A stretch of 64,000 nucleotides of DNA from Polyangia bacterium (GCA_030430565.1 JAUIKS010000002.1:62001-126000), one strand, 5' to 3'; positions 51,060 to 59,701 are shown, numbered from the stretch's first letter. Notes: generated from the letters alone by a model not told the origin. Numbers and translations are program-made.

Positions 51060-52039
51060 GCCGCGGTAGACCCCCCATCAAGGACACCTATTCGACCCAC
51101 GACGTGGCCAAGATCTGCTGTGTCACGCCCACGACCGTGATCCGCTGGATCGAGGACGGGCTGATCCCGGCGTTCAAGACCGTCGGCGGGCACCGCCGCG
51201 TGCGCCGAGGAGACCTCGAGAAGGTCTGCAAGGAGCGCGGGATCCCCTTCACCGTCCAGACCGGATCCGAGGATGGACGCATCCTCGTCGTCGACGACGA
51301 GCCCGTCGTCCTCGACCTGATCCGAGATGTCGTCAAGGACATTCGGCACAAGTTCGACGTCGAGGTCGCGCGCGACGCCTTCGACGCCGGGCGGCTCGTG
51401 GCGACCTTCCGCCCGCAGCTGATCTTCCTCGACCTGATGATGCCCGGCGTCGACGGCTTCGAGGTCTGCTCCCGCCTCAAGCGCGACGTCTCGACCCAGC
51501 ACACCGAGGTCGTCGCTATCACCGGCTACTACACCGAGGCCAACACCGAGCGGATCTTGACCGCGGGCGCGGTCGCCTGTCTCAAGAAGCCCCTCGACAT
51601 CACCGAGGTCCGCCGCCGCGTGCTCACCTCCTTCAACCTCAAGGACGAAGAGCGCGGAGCACAGAGCAAGCGCGAGAGCGACGCGACGCCGCGCGTCCTG
51701 CTGATCACGCAGAACGCCGCGTTCCGCTCGCAGGTCAAGGAGGAGCTTTCGCACGGCACGCCGGAGGTCGAGATCATGACGGCCCAGACCGGCGCCGACG
51801 CGCTGCTCGTCGCCCAGGCCGCCCCGCCGCGCTACGTGCTGCTCAGTCTCTCCGTGCCCGATGTCCGCAGCTCGCGGGTCATCGAGCGGCTCTCGGGCAA
51901 CAAGCCGTCTCCGACGATCATCGCGGTCCACGACAAGCCGACCGACGAGATCCGCGCGACCGCGCGGACGGCCGGCGCGCGGATGTGCCTGCCGACCGCG
52001 GCGGTCAACGGCAGCGTCCGCGAGCTGCTCGGCGTGTAG
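51056..52039 (+). CDS. Response regulator: excisionase-type HTH + receiver + pseudo-receiver
   Basis: A 327-residue partner of the upstream kinase. Residues about 10-65 form a MerR/excisionase-like DNA-binding domain (YSTHDVAKICCVTPTTVIRW, AFKTVGGHRRVRRGDL). About 75-190 is a receiver with VDDE (Asp80, Asp81), phosphoacceptor Asp126 (LIFLDLMMPG) and Lys (ACLKKPL). About 210-327 is a second receiver-like fold (VLLITQNAAFRSQVKEEL, YVLLSLSVPDV) that has Ser where the phosphoacceptor Asp should be, so it is probably a dimerisation or signal-input domain. The N-terminal DNA-binding position is the reverse of the usual OmpR/NarL layout. Confidence 0.9.
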   Translation: MSRGRPPIKDTYSTHDVAKICCVTPTTVIRWIEDGLIPAFKTVGGHRRVRRGDLEKVCKERGIPFTVQTGSEDGRILVVDDEPVVLDLIRDVVKDIRHKFDVEVARDAFDAGRLVATFRPQLIFLDLMMPGVDGFEVCSRLKRDVSTQHTEVVAITGYYTEANTERILTAGAVACLKKPLDITEVRRRVLTSFNLKDEERGAQSKRESDATPRVLLITQNAAFRSQVKEELSHGTPEVEIMTAQTGADALLVAQAAPPRYVLLSLSVPDVRSSRVIERLSGNKPSPTIIAVHDKPTDEIRATARTAGARMCLPTAAVNGSVRELLGV

Positions 52040-52145
52040 ACGCGCGCCGCGCCGCGGCCTGCGCGATAAAACATGTCGAAAAAGTCATCTTCCTGGAGGC
52101 GCGCCCGGCCCGGGCGCGCGCCGGCGCGCGCTCGCGATGTTATAA

Positions 52146-52167
52146 ACATGTCTTGGGGGACACATGT
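52146..52167. promoter_or_regulatory. ACATGT dyad overlapping lipoprotein start codon
   Basis: AACATGT and ACATGTT are separated by a 10-nt spacer (arms 52145-52151 and 52162-52168); the ATG at 52164 lies in the right half. Another ACATGT lies at 52071. A perfect GC dyad GCGCGCCCGG-C-CCGGGCGCGC (52099-52119) and TATAAA (52141-52146) precede it. It could be an operator or only a start-codon context. Confidence 0.35.
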
Positions 52168-53480
52168 TTTGCTTAACGAGTCACGCCCGGCCCGCCGCGC
52201 TGGCCGCCCTCCTCACCTCCATCGCGCTCGCCGCCTGCGGTGACGACGGCACGCAGTCGAACTCGACGACGGGCGACACGACGTCGACCGAGACGGAGTC
52301 CGACACCGGCTCGACGGACGGCGAGACGACCGCCGGCCCCGACACGACCGGCGGCACGACCGGCGATACGACGACCGGGCCCGGGACCACGGAGGAGCCG
52401 AGCACGACGTCGTCGACGAGCTCGGGCTCGACCGACGCCACGACGATGGCGATGGACCTGTGCGGGAACGGCCTCCTCGACGGCGACGAGACCGACGTCG
52501 ACTGCGGCGGCGACACCTGCTCGCCCTGCGCGCTCGCTCAGAGCTGCGAGATCTTCAGCGACTGCGAGTCCCAGGCCTGCGTCGGCAAGCTGTGCATCGA
52601 CCCCGAGTGCCTCGAGGACCAGGACTGCGACGGCCTCGACGACGCCTGCAGCCAGGGCGTGTGCCTGCCCAACTTCACGTGCTCGGCCTACCCGGCCAAC
52701 GAGGGCGCGACCTGTGAGTCGACCGATCTGTGCGTCCTCGACGCGACGTGTCAGTCCGGGGCGTGCACGGTCAACAAGACCGTCGACTGCACGTTCCTCG
52801 ACGGGGCGTGCAAGACCGGCTTCTGCGACCCCCAGGACGGGCTCTGCTACAACGAGCTGAGCGAGGACGGCACGGCCTGTGACGACCTCAACGCGTGCAC
52901 CTCCGAGGAGGTCTGCCTGGGCGGCGCGTGCATCAACACCGGGGGCCCGGGCTACGTGTTCTTCGAAGACTTCGCCGCCCCCGCGCCGGGCTGGGATCTC
53001 GACGATCTGTGGGAGATCGGGCCCGCCATCGCCTCGCCGCCCGACATGGCGTTCTCGGGCGAGGACCCCGGCGAGGACCACACGCCCACCGACGACAACG
53101 CGCTCGCGGGCGTGGTCATCGGCGGGCTCAACACCATCGCCTTCCACGGCGACTACTGCCTCAGCAGCCCGGAGATCGACCTGAGCGGAGAGCCAGGCGA
53201 GGCCTTCCTCAGCTTCTGGCGACACCTCCACAGTGACAGCTCGCCGCTGACGGTCAACACGATCGTCGCCTTCGACGGCAACTCCTGGATCGAGCTCGAG
53301 ACCGGCTACGACTCGATCATCAACGACGCCGAGTGGAAGCGCATCTCCTTCGATGTCACCGCGCTCAAGAACGCCGACTTCCAGTTTAAGATCTGCACCC
53401 GGCGGCTGCCGGGCAGCGCGGACATGGCCTCGTGGAGCGTCGACGACGTGACGGTCGCGGCGACCGACTGCACGCCGTAG
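52164..53480 (+). CDS. Cys-rich secreted lipoprotein with Thr/Gly/Asp linker
   Basis: A 438-residue lipoprotein; the signal ends in IALAACGDD (lipobox Cys25). A Thr/Ser/Gly/Asp linker of about 70 residues follows (SNSTTGDTTSTETESDTGS and so on), typical of surface proteins of this group. Next is a Cys-rich region with CGNGLLDGDETDVDCGGDTC and further CxxDxDC-type units. The C-terminal 180 residues form a beta-sandwich of the MAM/concanavalin type (GYVFFEDFAAPAPGWDLD ... SFWRHLHSDSSPLTVNTIV), a likely binding domain. GGGGGA 52155-52160 could serve as ribosome-binding site. Confidence 0.85.
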   Translation: MFCLTSHARPAALAALLTSIALAACGDDGTQSNSTTGDTTSTETESDTGSTDGETTAGPDTTGGTTGDTTTGPGTTEEPSTTSSTSSGSTDATTMAMDLCGNGLLDGDETDVDCGGDTCSPCALAQSCEIFSDCESQACVGKLCIDPECLEDQDCDGLDDACSQGVCLPNFTCSAYPANEGATCESTDLCVLDATCQSGACTVNKTVDCTFLDGACKTGFCDPQDGLCYNELSEDGTACDDLNACTSEEVCLGGACINTGGPGYVFFEDFAAPAPGWDLDDLWEIGPAIASPPDMAFSGEDPGEDHTPTDDNALAGVVIGGLNTIAFHGDYCLSSPEIDLSGEPGEAFLSFWRHLHSDSSPLTVNTIVAFDGNSWIELETGYDSIINDAEWKRISFDVTALKNADFQFKICTRRLPGSADMASWSVDDVTVAATDCTP

Positions 53481-53675
53481 GCGCCGACGATCGTCGACTC
53501 ACGCCGGGCGGCGAGCGATGCCGTCGTTCAAGCGGAGGCGCGCGTGCGGGTACACGAGACGGATCGGCGCGTTCGCGGCCGCTCCTCGGCGCGCGACGGC
53601 GCGCGGCGCGTGGACGGCTCGGCGGGTCTGATACGCTCGGACCGCGCTCGCCCTCGATCGTTGGAGACAATAGCC

Positions 53676-54908
53676 ATGGCCGCACTGCCCGCCCCGTTCT
53701 CGGCGCATCTTCAGGAGGAAGACGCGCTCCCGCCGGATGAAGACGCGATCGAGGTGATCGAGACGCTCTCGATCATGGACCTTCAGACCATCGTCGATCA
53801 GGCGCTCGACCTCCTGCCCACGGGCGCGGGCGACCGGCTGGTGGCGCTCGGCGTGCCCCGCGAGCGCGTCGGGGTGCCGCTCTCGCCCCGGGCGCTGCGC
53901 GAGGATCCTGGCTTTAAGGCCATCCTGCAAGGTGAGCGCGCGCTCTCGATCGAGGACTGCCCGCCCCGCCTGACCTCGATCTGTCAGCGGGCGCTGCAGG
54001 CGATCGCGGGCCGCGTCGAGCACGCGCCCACCGAGCTCGCGCTGCCGCGCTTTGGCCACGATCGCGTGTTCGGCGGCGAGGTCGGCCGCGCGATCAAGGC
54101 GCTGCAGGGCTGGCTCGAGCTCGCGGGCGTGGACGCGTCGCTGGGCAAGATCGAGGCCGAGGCGATCATGAGCCTGCTGGAGGCGCCCTCGAACAAGGCG
54201 CCGCGCCTGTTCCTCCCGTCGGCGCCGCGCGTCGAGATCGCGCCGGGGCGTCGCACCGGCCGTATCGTCAACATCGCGCGCGCGCTGGCGACCGCGACGG
54301 ACGAGGCCTTTCACATCCGCGTCGACGGCCGCCGCTACTCGTACAAGTCCGTGTTCTTCGGCACGAAGCCGAGCGAGCGCCCGCCGAAGGGCCTGCTGCG
54401 CGCCCCCGACGGCGTGGCCTACGGGATCGACGATCGCCGCCCGTACTGGAAGTGCAACGTGTTCGGCGGCATGGTCCTCAGCCTCGCCAACATCCCGGTC
54501 CCGACCTTCCGCGTGGGCAGGTTCCGCCACTATCCGCGGGCCGAGCGCTTCGGCCCCGCGCTCGCGCGCAAGACCGGCTGGCGGCTGGTCCGTCACCTCG
54601 ATCACCGAGACCCGGCGCAGCCGATCCAGGCGCGGGTCGGCACGGAGCAGGACGCGGCGATCAAGGAGCTGCTGCTGCAGTCGCTGCCCGGCGACCTGTT
54701 CTTCGTCGACCACCCCGGCGAGCCGGGCGAGGACGGCGGGCACACCCGCGTCTGCGTCGACGCTGTGACGCCAGAGGATCGCGACGGCGACGCGGCGCCG
54801 CTGTGGGCCCAGGCCGGGCACGACGCGGCGATCCTGCGTCGCGACGGCCTGAGCAAGCTCGCCCGCGGCCAAGAGCTGCAGTTCTGGCTGCTGCGCTATA
54901 CGCGGTAG
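53676..54908 (+). CDS. NlpC/P60-like cysteine peptidase (predicted)
   Basis: A 410-residue protein; ATG 53676 was chosen over the longer frame because upstream sequence lacks coding character. The C-terminal part has the spacing of a papain-like NlpC/P60 or CHAP domain. These are WKCNVFGGMVLSLA with a candidate nucleophile Cys, LPGDLFFVDHPG, then GGHTRVCVDAV with the candidate His, and a C-terminal ELQFWLLRYTR strand. A segment at about 140-170 (AIKALQGWLELAGVDASLGKIEAEAIMSLLE) resembles a peptidoglycan-binding helical domain. There is no signal peptide, so how it reaches the wall is unclear. The assignment is an inference from motif order only. The gene converges with the GvpA-fusion gene, 23 nt apart. 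Confidence 0.6.
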   Translation: MAALPAPFSAHLQEEDALPPDEDAIEVIETLSIMDLQTIVDQALDLLPTGAGDRLVALGVPRERVGVPLSPRALREDPGFKAILQGERALSIEDCPPRLTSICQRALQAIAGRVEHAPTELALPRFGHDRVFGGEVGRAIKALQGWLELAGVDASLGKIEAEAIMSLLEAPSNKAPRLFLPSAPRVEIAPGRRTGRIVNIARALATATDEAFHIRVDGRRYSYKSVFFGTKPSERPPKGLLRAPDGVAYGIDDRRPYWKCNVFGGMVLSLANIPVPTFRVGRFRHYPRAERFGPALARKTGWRLVRHLDHRDPAQPIQARVGTEQDAAIKELLLQSLPGDLFFVDHPGEPGEDGGHTRVCVDAVTPEDRDGDAAPLWAQAGHDAAILRRDGLSKLARGQELQFWLLRYTR

Positions 54909-54931
54909 CGGCTCGACCCAGCGCGAGTCAG

Positions 54932-56422
54932 TCAGGTCGGTCGCGCGCTCGCGGTCAGCCCGATCGCGGCCGCGTACTTCAGGTAGGTCTCGGCCGAGGC
55001 GATGACGACCCTTGCCTCGATCGACACCAGCTGGACGCCGACCAGCGAGACGCGGGACCAGGCGTCGATGACGATGCCTCGGTCGAGCACGCGGTCGACG
55101 ACCTCGACCAGCGAAGACGAGTCGGTGGACTTGACCACGGGCGCGCGCCGGGGCGGCGACGGCTGCACGGCGCGCGAGACGGCGTCGCGCGCGTTCGGCT
55201 CGGACGCGACGGCGGACTCATCGTCGCGCTCCTCGCGCGCGGGCTCGCTCCCCTCGCGCCCCGCGGGCGGATCCTCGTCGCGCGCGTCGGCGGCGAAGGG
55301 CACCTCGAGCGCGCGCGTCGGCTGCGTCGAAGTTGGTGGATGTCTCTTCGAGCTAGTCCGAGGCCGCCGCGGACGAACGACCTCCGGGCCCACCGCGGAC
55401 ACGAGCAGCTGTCGCAACCCCGCGAGCGCGCGCTCGAGCTCGCCTTGGCTGGAGAAGTCACGGCTGCGGGCGAGCGGACGGTGGTTGCGGGCGTAGATCA
55501 CGACCCACGCGCGCGCCCCCGCCTGCTGCCGACGCACGCCGACGTCGAGGATGATCGCGCGCAGCAGGGCGCGCTGCCCCCTCGCCCGCGCCGCCGCCGA
55601 GCGGTACGCGTGGCTGATCACGAGCCCGCGGCCGGACTCGTCGTTGAGGCGCACGAGGTAGCGAGGTGGCCGCTCGAGGCGCTCGACCCCGGGCGCGCCG
55701 ACGGCCTCGAGCAGCTCGATCGGGTAGCCGGCCGACTCACGCCGCGTCGCGCGGCGAGGCGTGAGCTGAGCCCGCAGCTCCGCCGCCGCCCTGAGCAACC
55801 AACGGATCGCGCCCTCGAGCGCCGCCGCGTCGTCGAACCACCGGCTGCGCGCGATCTCTCGGTTGTTGCGACCGCGGAGGATGAAGCACCATCGCTCGCC
55901 GCCGCCGCGCCTTCGCCGGTAGCGAGCCCGCGTCCCCGCGGCGTCGAGGACGACGCGGAGGTTCTCGTCGCGGCGCGACGGGCGGGTGAAGCCGGGGGTC
56001 AGCAGCACCACGAGCCCGCCGGCGTCGCGGAGGATCGCGCTGTGGAGGCCGTCGGCCTCGCGGTGGAGACGCTCGATCCCCGGGAGGCCTGGCTGTTCAG
56101 CCTGGTCCAGCGCGTAGCGCTCAACCGAGACGCTGCGGACCTGCGACGCGCTCGCGCGCGCCCCGGCCCGGCGCCACTCGACGGGGAAGCGCGCGCGCGA
56201 GGAGGCCCACGCGCGCAGCGATCGCAGCGTCTGCGGCTCCGGGACGTCGATCCCCGCGGGCGCGTCGTCTTCATCGCGCAGCGATCGGATCAGCTCGCGC
56301 AGCGCGTCGAGGCAGCGCTCGTCGGTCGGGTACGCCCGGCTCGCGGCGAGCTCGCGGCCGCCCTCGATCAGCTCGAAGCTGCACGCCCCGTCCGCGCGCG
56401 CTGTGATTCGAAGCCCGTACAC
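54932..56422 (-). CDS. Gas-vesicle GvpA domain fused to YegP/DUF1508-like N-terminal region
   Basis: A 496-residue protein. Residues 431-496 are a complete Gvp[48 protein letters not shown]. They match the neighbouring gvpA product at 48 of 60 aligned positions. The N-terminal 330 residues contain units of the type [20 protein letters not shown]...AL..AI..LL and [20 protein letters not shown]...[13 protein letters not shown]. These recall the DUF1508/YegP fold (W.W.L...NG..IA.S...Y......GI). The first 50 residues look like another such unit. A charged Glu/Asp/Pro linker of about 70 residues connects the two parts. I know of no described gas-vesicle protein with this architecture. It may be a minor shell subunit carrying an exposed domain. 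It lies divergent to the gvp operon. Confidence 0.9.
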   Translation of the reverse strand: MYGLRITARADGACSFELIEGGRELAASRAYPTDERCLDALRELIRSLRDEDDAPAGIDVPEPQTLRSLRAWASSRARFPVEWRRAGARASASQVRSVSVERYALDQAEQPGLPGIERLHREADGLHSAILRDAGGLVVLLTPGFTRPSRRDENLRVVLDAAGTRARYRRRRGGGERWCFILRGRNNREIARSRWFDDAAALEGAIRWLLRAAAELRAQLTPRRATRRESAGYPIELLEAVGAPGVERLERPPRYLVRLNDESGRGLVISHAYRSAAARARGQRALLRAIILDVGVRRQQAGARAWVVIYARNHRPLARSRDFSSQGELERALAGLRQLLVSAVGPEVVRPRRPRTSSKRHPPTSTQPTRALEVPFAADARDEDPPAGREGSEPAREERDDESAVASEPNARDAVSRAVQPSPPRRAPVVKSTDSSSLVEVVDRVLDRGIVIDAWSRVSLVGVQLVSIEARVVIASAETYLKYAAAIGLTASARPT

Positions 56423-56538
56423 GTCTCAAGCCGCAGGTCGGCGCGCTCGAGTGTACGACGTCTCTATGACCTTTCGTTCATGTCGAGATCGCGCGGCGAG
56501 CACGTGGGGCGACGCGAGAGTGCGACAGCCTCGTCCGC

Positions 56539-57612
56539 TCAGTACTGAAACGAATTCTTAGAAGCCCGGGGCCGCGCTCGCGCGCTCGCGTCGGCCTGCG
56601 GCTGCGCTCGCGCCGGCGCGCTGACCCGGGGAGGCGCCGACGCGGCCGGCTTCGCGGCGGGCAGCGGCGCGGCCCGCAGCGCCGGCTGCGGCGGCGCGAT
56701 GCGGGCGAGCATCGCCTCGGGGAGATGGCTCAAGAGCATGATCTGGCGCTCGGTGAGCTTCTCTCGCGCGCCCTGGACCGCGTCCAGCTGGGCCTGCGCG
56801 CTGCGCTCGAGCACCCCCAGCAGCATCTGCCCGAGCTGGTAGGTCGCGACCTTCATCAGGATCTCGTGGGGCTTTTGGCCCGCGGTCATCCGGATGTCGA
56901 GATCGGCGTACGAGCGCGGCCGCTTGTAGCCCTTCTTGCGCATCATATCGAGGGTCGAGCGCGGGCGCGCCAGCGGCCTGCGACGCACGACCGTCGCCGT
57001 CGTCGGGATCGAAGCACGGATCGAGGAGCGACGCGTCGGCCCGCGTCCGAGCGAGCTCCCAAGCAAGGCGCCCGCGCCCCCGACCGCCGCCGCGACGGAG
57101 CCGACGTTGGTCGCCGCCGCGCCCACGCTCCGCGACGCCGAGCCCACGCTGCCGAGCGCGCCGCCGATGGCGTCGCCGACCTTGGGGACCCTGGACGCGG
57201 CGCTCGAGGCCGCCGCGGCCACGCCGCCCACGGTCTCAGCCACGCCGCCCACGGTCTTCGCCACGCCGCCCACGGTCGACGCCACGCCGCCCACCGCCGA
57301 GGTCACGCCGCCGAGCGTGGACTTGACGCCCTCGGCGGCGCTCCGGACTCCGCCCATGACCGTGTCCGTCGCCTCGTGGGCCGCCGCGCCCGCGACATCG
57401 GTCGCCGCGCCGACGACGTCGCCGACGCGATCACGCACCGACGCGAAGCCGCGGGGGTTGTCGACGGTGATGTCGAGGCCGACGCGGTGCAGCGTGCGGG
57501 TGACGGTCGCGGCGACGCGATCCTCGATCCGCTCGCGCTGCCGCGCGATCGCCCGACGGACAAAACGCTTCGCGGCCCCGACGGCGACTCTCTTCACCAC
57601 TCCCATGACCAT
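56539..57612 (-). CDS. Hydrophobic heptad-repeat protein next to gvp genes
   Basis: A 357-residue protein (ATG 57612; ATG 57606 is an alternative). The N-terminus is basic and amphipathic (VKRVAVGAAKRFVRRAIARQR). Residues about 83-132 are tandem heptads VGGVAxT (GGVTSA, VGGVAST, VGGVAKT, VGGVAET), encoded by a 21-bp DNA repeat. A Gly/Ala/Ser/Val-rich helical or flexible stretch follows to about 190. The C-terminal 150 residues hold a distinct helical block (GQKPHEILMKVATYQLGQMLL...REKLTERQIMLLSHLPEAM) and an Ala/Pro-rich tail. Phasin- or GvpC-like coating of a hydrophobic surface is my inference. It lies 102 nt from the first GvpF/L gene, facing away, and 116 nt upstream of the GvpA-fusion gene. 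Confidence 0.8.
   Translation of the reverse strand: MVMGVVKRVAVGAAKRFVRRAIARQRERIEDRVAATVTRTLHRVGLDITVDNPRGFASVRDRVGDVVGAATDVAGAAAHEATDTVMGGVRSAAEGVKSTLGGVTSAVGGVASTVGGVAKTVGGVAETVGGVAAAASSAASRVPKVGDAIGGALGSVGSASRSVGAAATNVGSVAAAVGGAGALLGSSLGRGPTRRSSIRASIPTTATVVRRRPLARPRSTLDMMRKKGYKRPRSYADLDIRMTAGQKPHEILMKVATYQLGQMLLGVLERSAQAQLDAVQGAREKLTERQIMLLSHLPEAMLARIAPPQPALRAAPLPAAKPAASAPPRVSAPARAQPQADASARARPRASKNSFQY
57218..57322. repeat. 21-bp tandem repeats (5 units) coding VGGVAxT heptads
   Basis: Five 21-nt units with the common core GCCACGCCGCCCACGGTC lie head to tail; the first three are nearly identical and the last two diverged. They encode the heptads on the minus strand. Confidence 0.85.
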
Positions 57613-57714
57613 CGCCTCGCATCATAGCGGAGCGCGCGGGCGGTCGAGCGCGGGATTCGTGCGGGCGCGCGGGCGCCGTGATAGCGTCGCGCTCGCGCGA
57701 GCGAGGACGTCGGG

Positions 57715-58572
57715 ATGAGCAGCGAAGGACGAGGGATCCCAGAGGCCTACGGCACGTATGTCTTTTGCGTCACGCGGGCGACGCTCGCGGAGCTCCCCCC
57801 CGTCGCGGGCCTCGAGGCTGAGATCGCGCTCGAGCGCGTCGACGCGGGCGCGCTGACGAGCGTCGTCTGCACGGTCGAGCTCGACGCGTGGACCGGCCCC
57901 GAGAGCGATCGCCGACTGTCGGATCTCGAGTGGCTGGGGCCGCGCGCGCTCCGGCACGAGCTCGTGATCGAGCGCGTGATGGCGAGCGCGCCGGTGCTCC
58001 CGCTCCGCTTCGGCTGCTTGTTCTCGAGCCGCGCGCGCGTCGTGGCCTGGCTCGAGCGCCACGCCGACGCGATCACGCGCTTCCTCGACGCGATCGAGGG
58101 CTACGAGGAGTGGGCGGTGCGCGCGTGGGTCGACCTCGAGCGCTGCAGCGCGGCGCTGGCCGCCTCGGATCCGCGCGCGCGTTCGCTGCCCAGCGGCGCC
58201 GGGGCGCGGTATCTACAACAAAAGCTGCTCAAGCGCGACGCGACGAAGCGGGCGCGCGCGTGGGTCCGCGACGCCGAGCGCGACGCGACCGCGCTCGTCG
58301 GCGAGCGCGCGCTGCTCCACCGCGCGCTCCCGCTCTCCAACAAGCAGCTCAGCGGGCGCGAGGACGAGCCGGCGTTTCACACCGCGTTCATGATCCGCCC
58401 CGGCGAGCTCGGTGCGCTGCGCGAGCGCGTCGAGCAGCTCGCCTCGACCTGGTCCGATCACGGCGTGAGCGTGGAGTTCACGGGGCCGTGGCCGCCCTAC
58501 AGCTTCTGCCCGCCGCTCGGTCATGCGCGCGGCGAGGGAGTCGGCGGCGATGACCGCGACCGCGGGGCGTGA
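57715..58572 (+). CDS. Gas vesicle protein GvpF/GvpL family
   Basis: A 285-residue member of the GvpL/GvpF family, with N-terminal YGTYVFCVTRAT, VERVMASAPVLPLRFG (the conserved VLP..FG motif) and the C-terminal FTGPWPPYSF that marks the family. These proteins are minor but essential for gas-vesicle assembly, acting as chaperones that bind GvpA. It opens the plus-strand gvp operon, and its end overlaps the next GvpF/L gene by 23 nt. GAGGA lies 10 nt before ATG 57715. Whether it is F or L type cannot be decided. Confidence 0.93.
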   Translation: MSSEGRGIPEAYGTYVFCVTRATLAELPPVAGLEAEIALERVDAGALTSVVCTVELDAWTGPESDRRLSDLEWLGPRALRHELVIERVMASAPVLPLRFGCLFSSRARVVAWLERHADAITRFLDAIEGYEEWAVRAWVDLERCSAALAASDPRARSLPSGAGARYLQQKLLKRDATKRARAWVRDAERDATALVGERALLHRALPLSNKQLSGREDEPAFHTAFMIRPGELGALRERVEQLASTWSDHGVSVEFTGPWPPYSFCPPLGHARGEGVGGDDRDRGA

Positions 58573-59278
58573 ACCCTCGCGGCTCGTCTACGGCTTCACG
58601 CGCGCCGGGGCGATCGCGAGCTCGTGGCTCGCGGCCGCGGCCGAGCTCGCCCCCCCGCTCACGCTGGTGACGGCGGGCGAGCTCGCCGCGGTCACGTCGC
58701 CCGCCCCCGCCCCCACGCCCTCGCCCGAGCTCGCCGCGCTGCAGCGCTACGAGCGGGTCATCCGCGCGCTGCACGAGCGCGGCTGCGACATCGCGCCCGC
58801 GCGCTACGGAACGACCTTCCCCGACGAACAGGCTGTCTCGAAGCACCTGACGCGCGAGGCCGACCGCTACGCGCGAGCGCTCGAGCGAATCGCCGGCTGC
58901 ACCGAGTTCGGCGTCCGCGTGCCGATCGCCGTCGAGGCGCCTCGGCGCGCGAGCACGCCCCCGCCGCGCGCCGCGAGCGGGACCGCGTACCTGCTCGCGC
59001 GCAAGGCCGAGCGCGACGCGCTCTCGGCCGCGACGCGCGCGGCCGAGCGACGCGTCGCGCCGCTGCTGCGCCGCCTCGATCCGATCCTCCGCGCGCGCAG
59101 CGTCGAGCTCGTTCGCGCGCGGATCGGCGACGGCCTCGACCTGAGCGCGGCGCTGCTCGTCGCGCGCGATCGAGGCGCCGCGCTGCGCCGCGCGTTCGCC
59201 GAGTGGAGCGCGGGCGAGCGCGCGGCGCTGACCGGGCCGTGGCCGCCCTTCAGCTTCGTCGCGGGCGCGGACCGCTGA
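58550..59278 (+). CDS. Second gas vesicle protein of the GvpF/GvpL family
   Basis: A 242-residue protein. ATG 58550 was chosen, since it starts just before the first conserved strand (RLVYGFTRAGAIAS). It shares with the preceding gene the central segment (CDIAPARYGTTFPDEQAVSKHL in place of VLPLRFG) and the C-terminal LTGPWPPFSF. It is shorter and more diverged. The 23-nt overlap with the upstream gene suggests translational coupling, and the two products may form a complex. gvpA follows after 190 nt. Confidence 0.88.
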   Translation: MTATAGREPSRLVYGFTRAGAIASSWLAAAAELAPPLTLVTAGELAAVTSPAPAPTPSPELAALQRYERVIRALHERGCDIAPARYGTTFPDEQAVSKHLTREADRYARALERIAGCTEFGVRVPIAVEAPRRASTPPPRAASGTAYLLARKAERDALSAATRAAERRVAPLLRRLDPILRARSVELVRARIGDGLDLSAALLVARDRGAALRRAFAEWSAGERAALTGPWPPFSFVAGADR

Positions 59279-59468
59279 CGATACAAGTAACGGGATCGCG
59301 CCGCGCTCGACCGCGCGCGCTCATCGAACCGCGCCGCGCGAATTCAGGTACATGTCTTAGCAAGCAGAACCTGATATTCAGGACACGTTGATCAGGCCGC
59401 CGACGCTGCGGGCGACGGCGGGCGCAAGCGCTGAACACAGAACACCGCGCCGAGAGAGAGTGTAGCGA
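59279..59468 (+). promoter_or_regulatory. gvpA leader with CAGG/CCTGA dyads
   Basis: This 190-nt leader contains the perfect dyad CCTGA-TAT-TCAGG (59370-59382), further CAGGT (59345) and CAGG (59394) half-sites, and ACATGT at 59350. It probably holds a separate gvpA promoter and operator. No clear -35/-10 pair was found. GAGAGAGAG (59452-59460) may be the ribosome-binding site. Confidence 0.4.
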
Positions 59469-59687
59469 ATGGCAAAGATCCAGAAGTCAACCGACTCGTC
59501 GAGCCTCGCCGAGGTCGTCGACCGTATCCTCGACAAGGGCATCGTCATCGACGCGTGGGCGAAGGTCTCCCTCGTCGGGATCGAGCTGCTCGCGGTCGAG
59601 GCCCGCGTCGTGATCGCGTCGGTCGAGACCTACCTGAAGTACGCCGAGGCGATCGGGCTCACCGCCACCGCCGCCGCGCCCGCGTAG
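59469..59687 (+). CDS. gvpA: Gas vesicle structural protein GvpA
   Basis: A 72-residue hydrophobic shell protein. It has the full GvpA pattern: [20 protein letters not shown], then [33 protein letters not shown], which forms helix-strand-turn-strand-helix. It forms the gas-permeable ribs of the vesicle wall and is expected to be made in large excess over the other Gvp proteins. A second copy of the same domain lies at the C-terminus of the divergent 496-residue protein. A large hairpin immediately downstream (59702-59760) may separate its expression from gvpN. Confidence 0.98.
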   Translation: MAKIQKSTDSSSLAEVVDRILDKGIVIDAWAKVSLVGIELLAVEARVVIASVETYLKYAEAIGLTATAAAPA

Positions 59688-59701
59688 GCGTTCACCGCGA
59701 G

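Noticed and set aside
54452..56548. A 698-residue plus-strand frame antisense to the GvpA fusion
   Set aside because: The minus-strand frame encodes a near-identical GvpA domain; the plus frame is low-complexity and Arg/Ala-rich.
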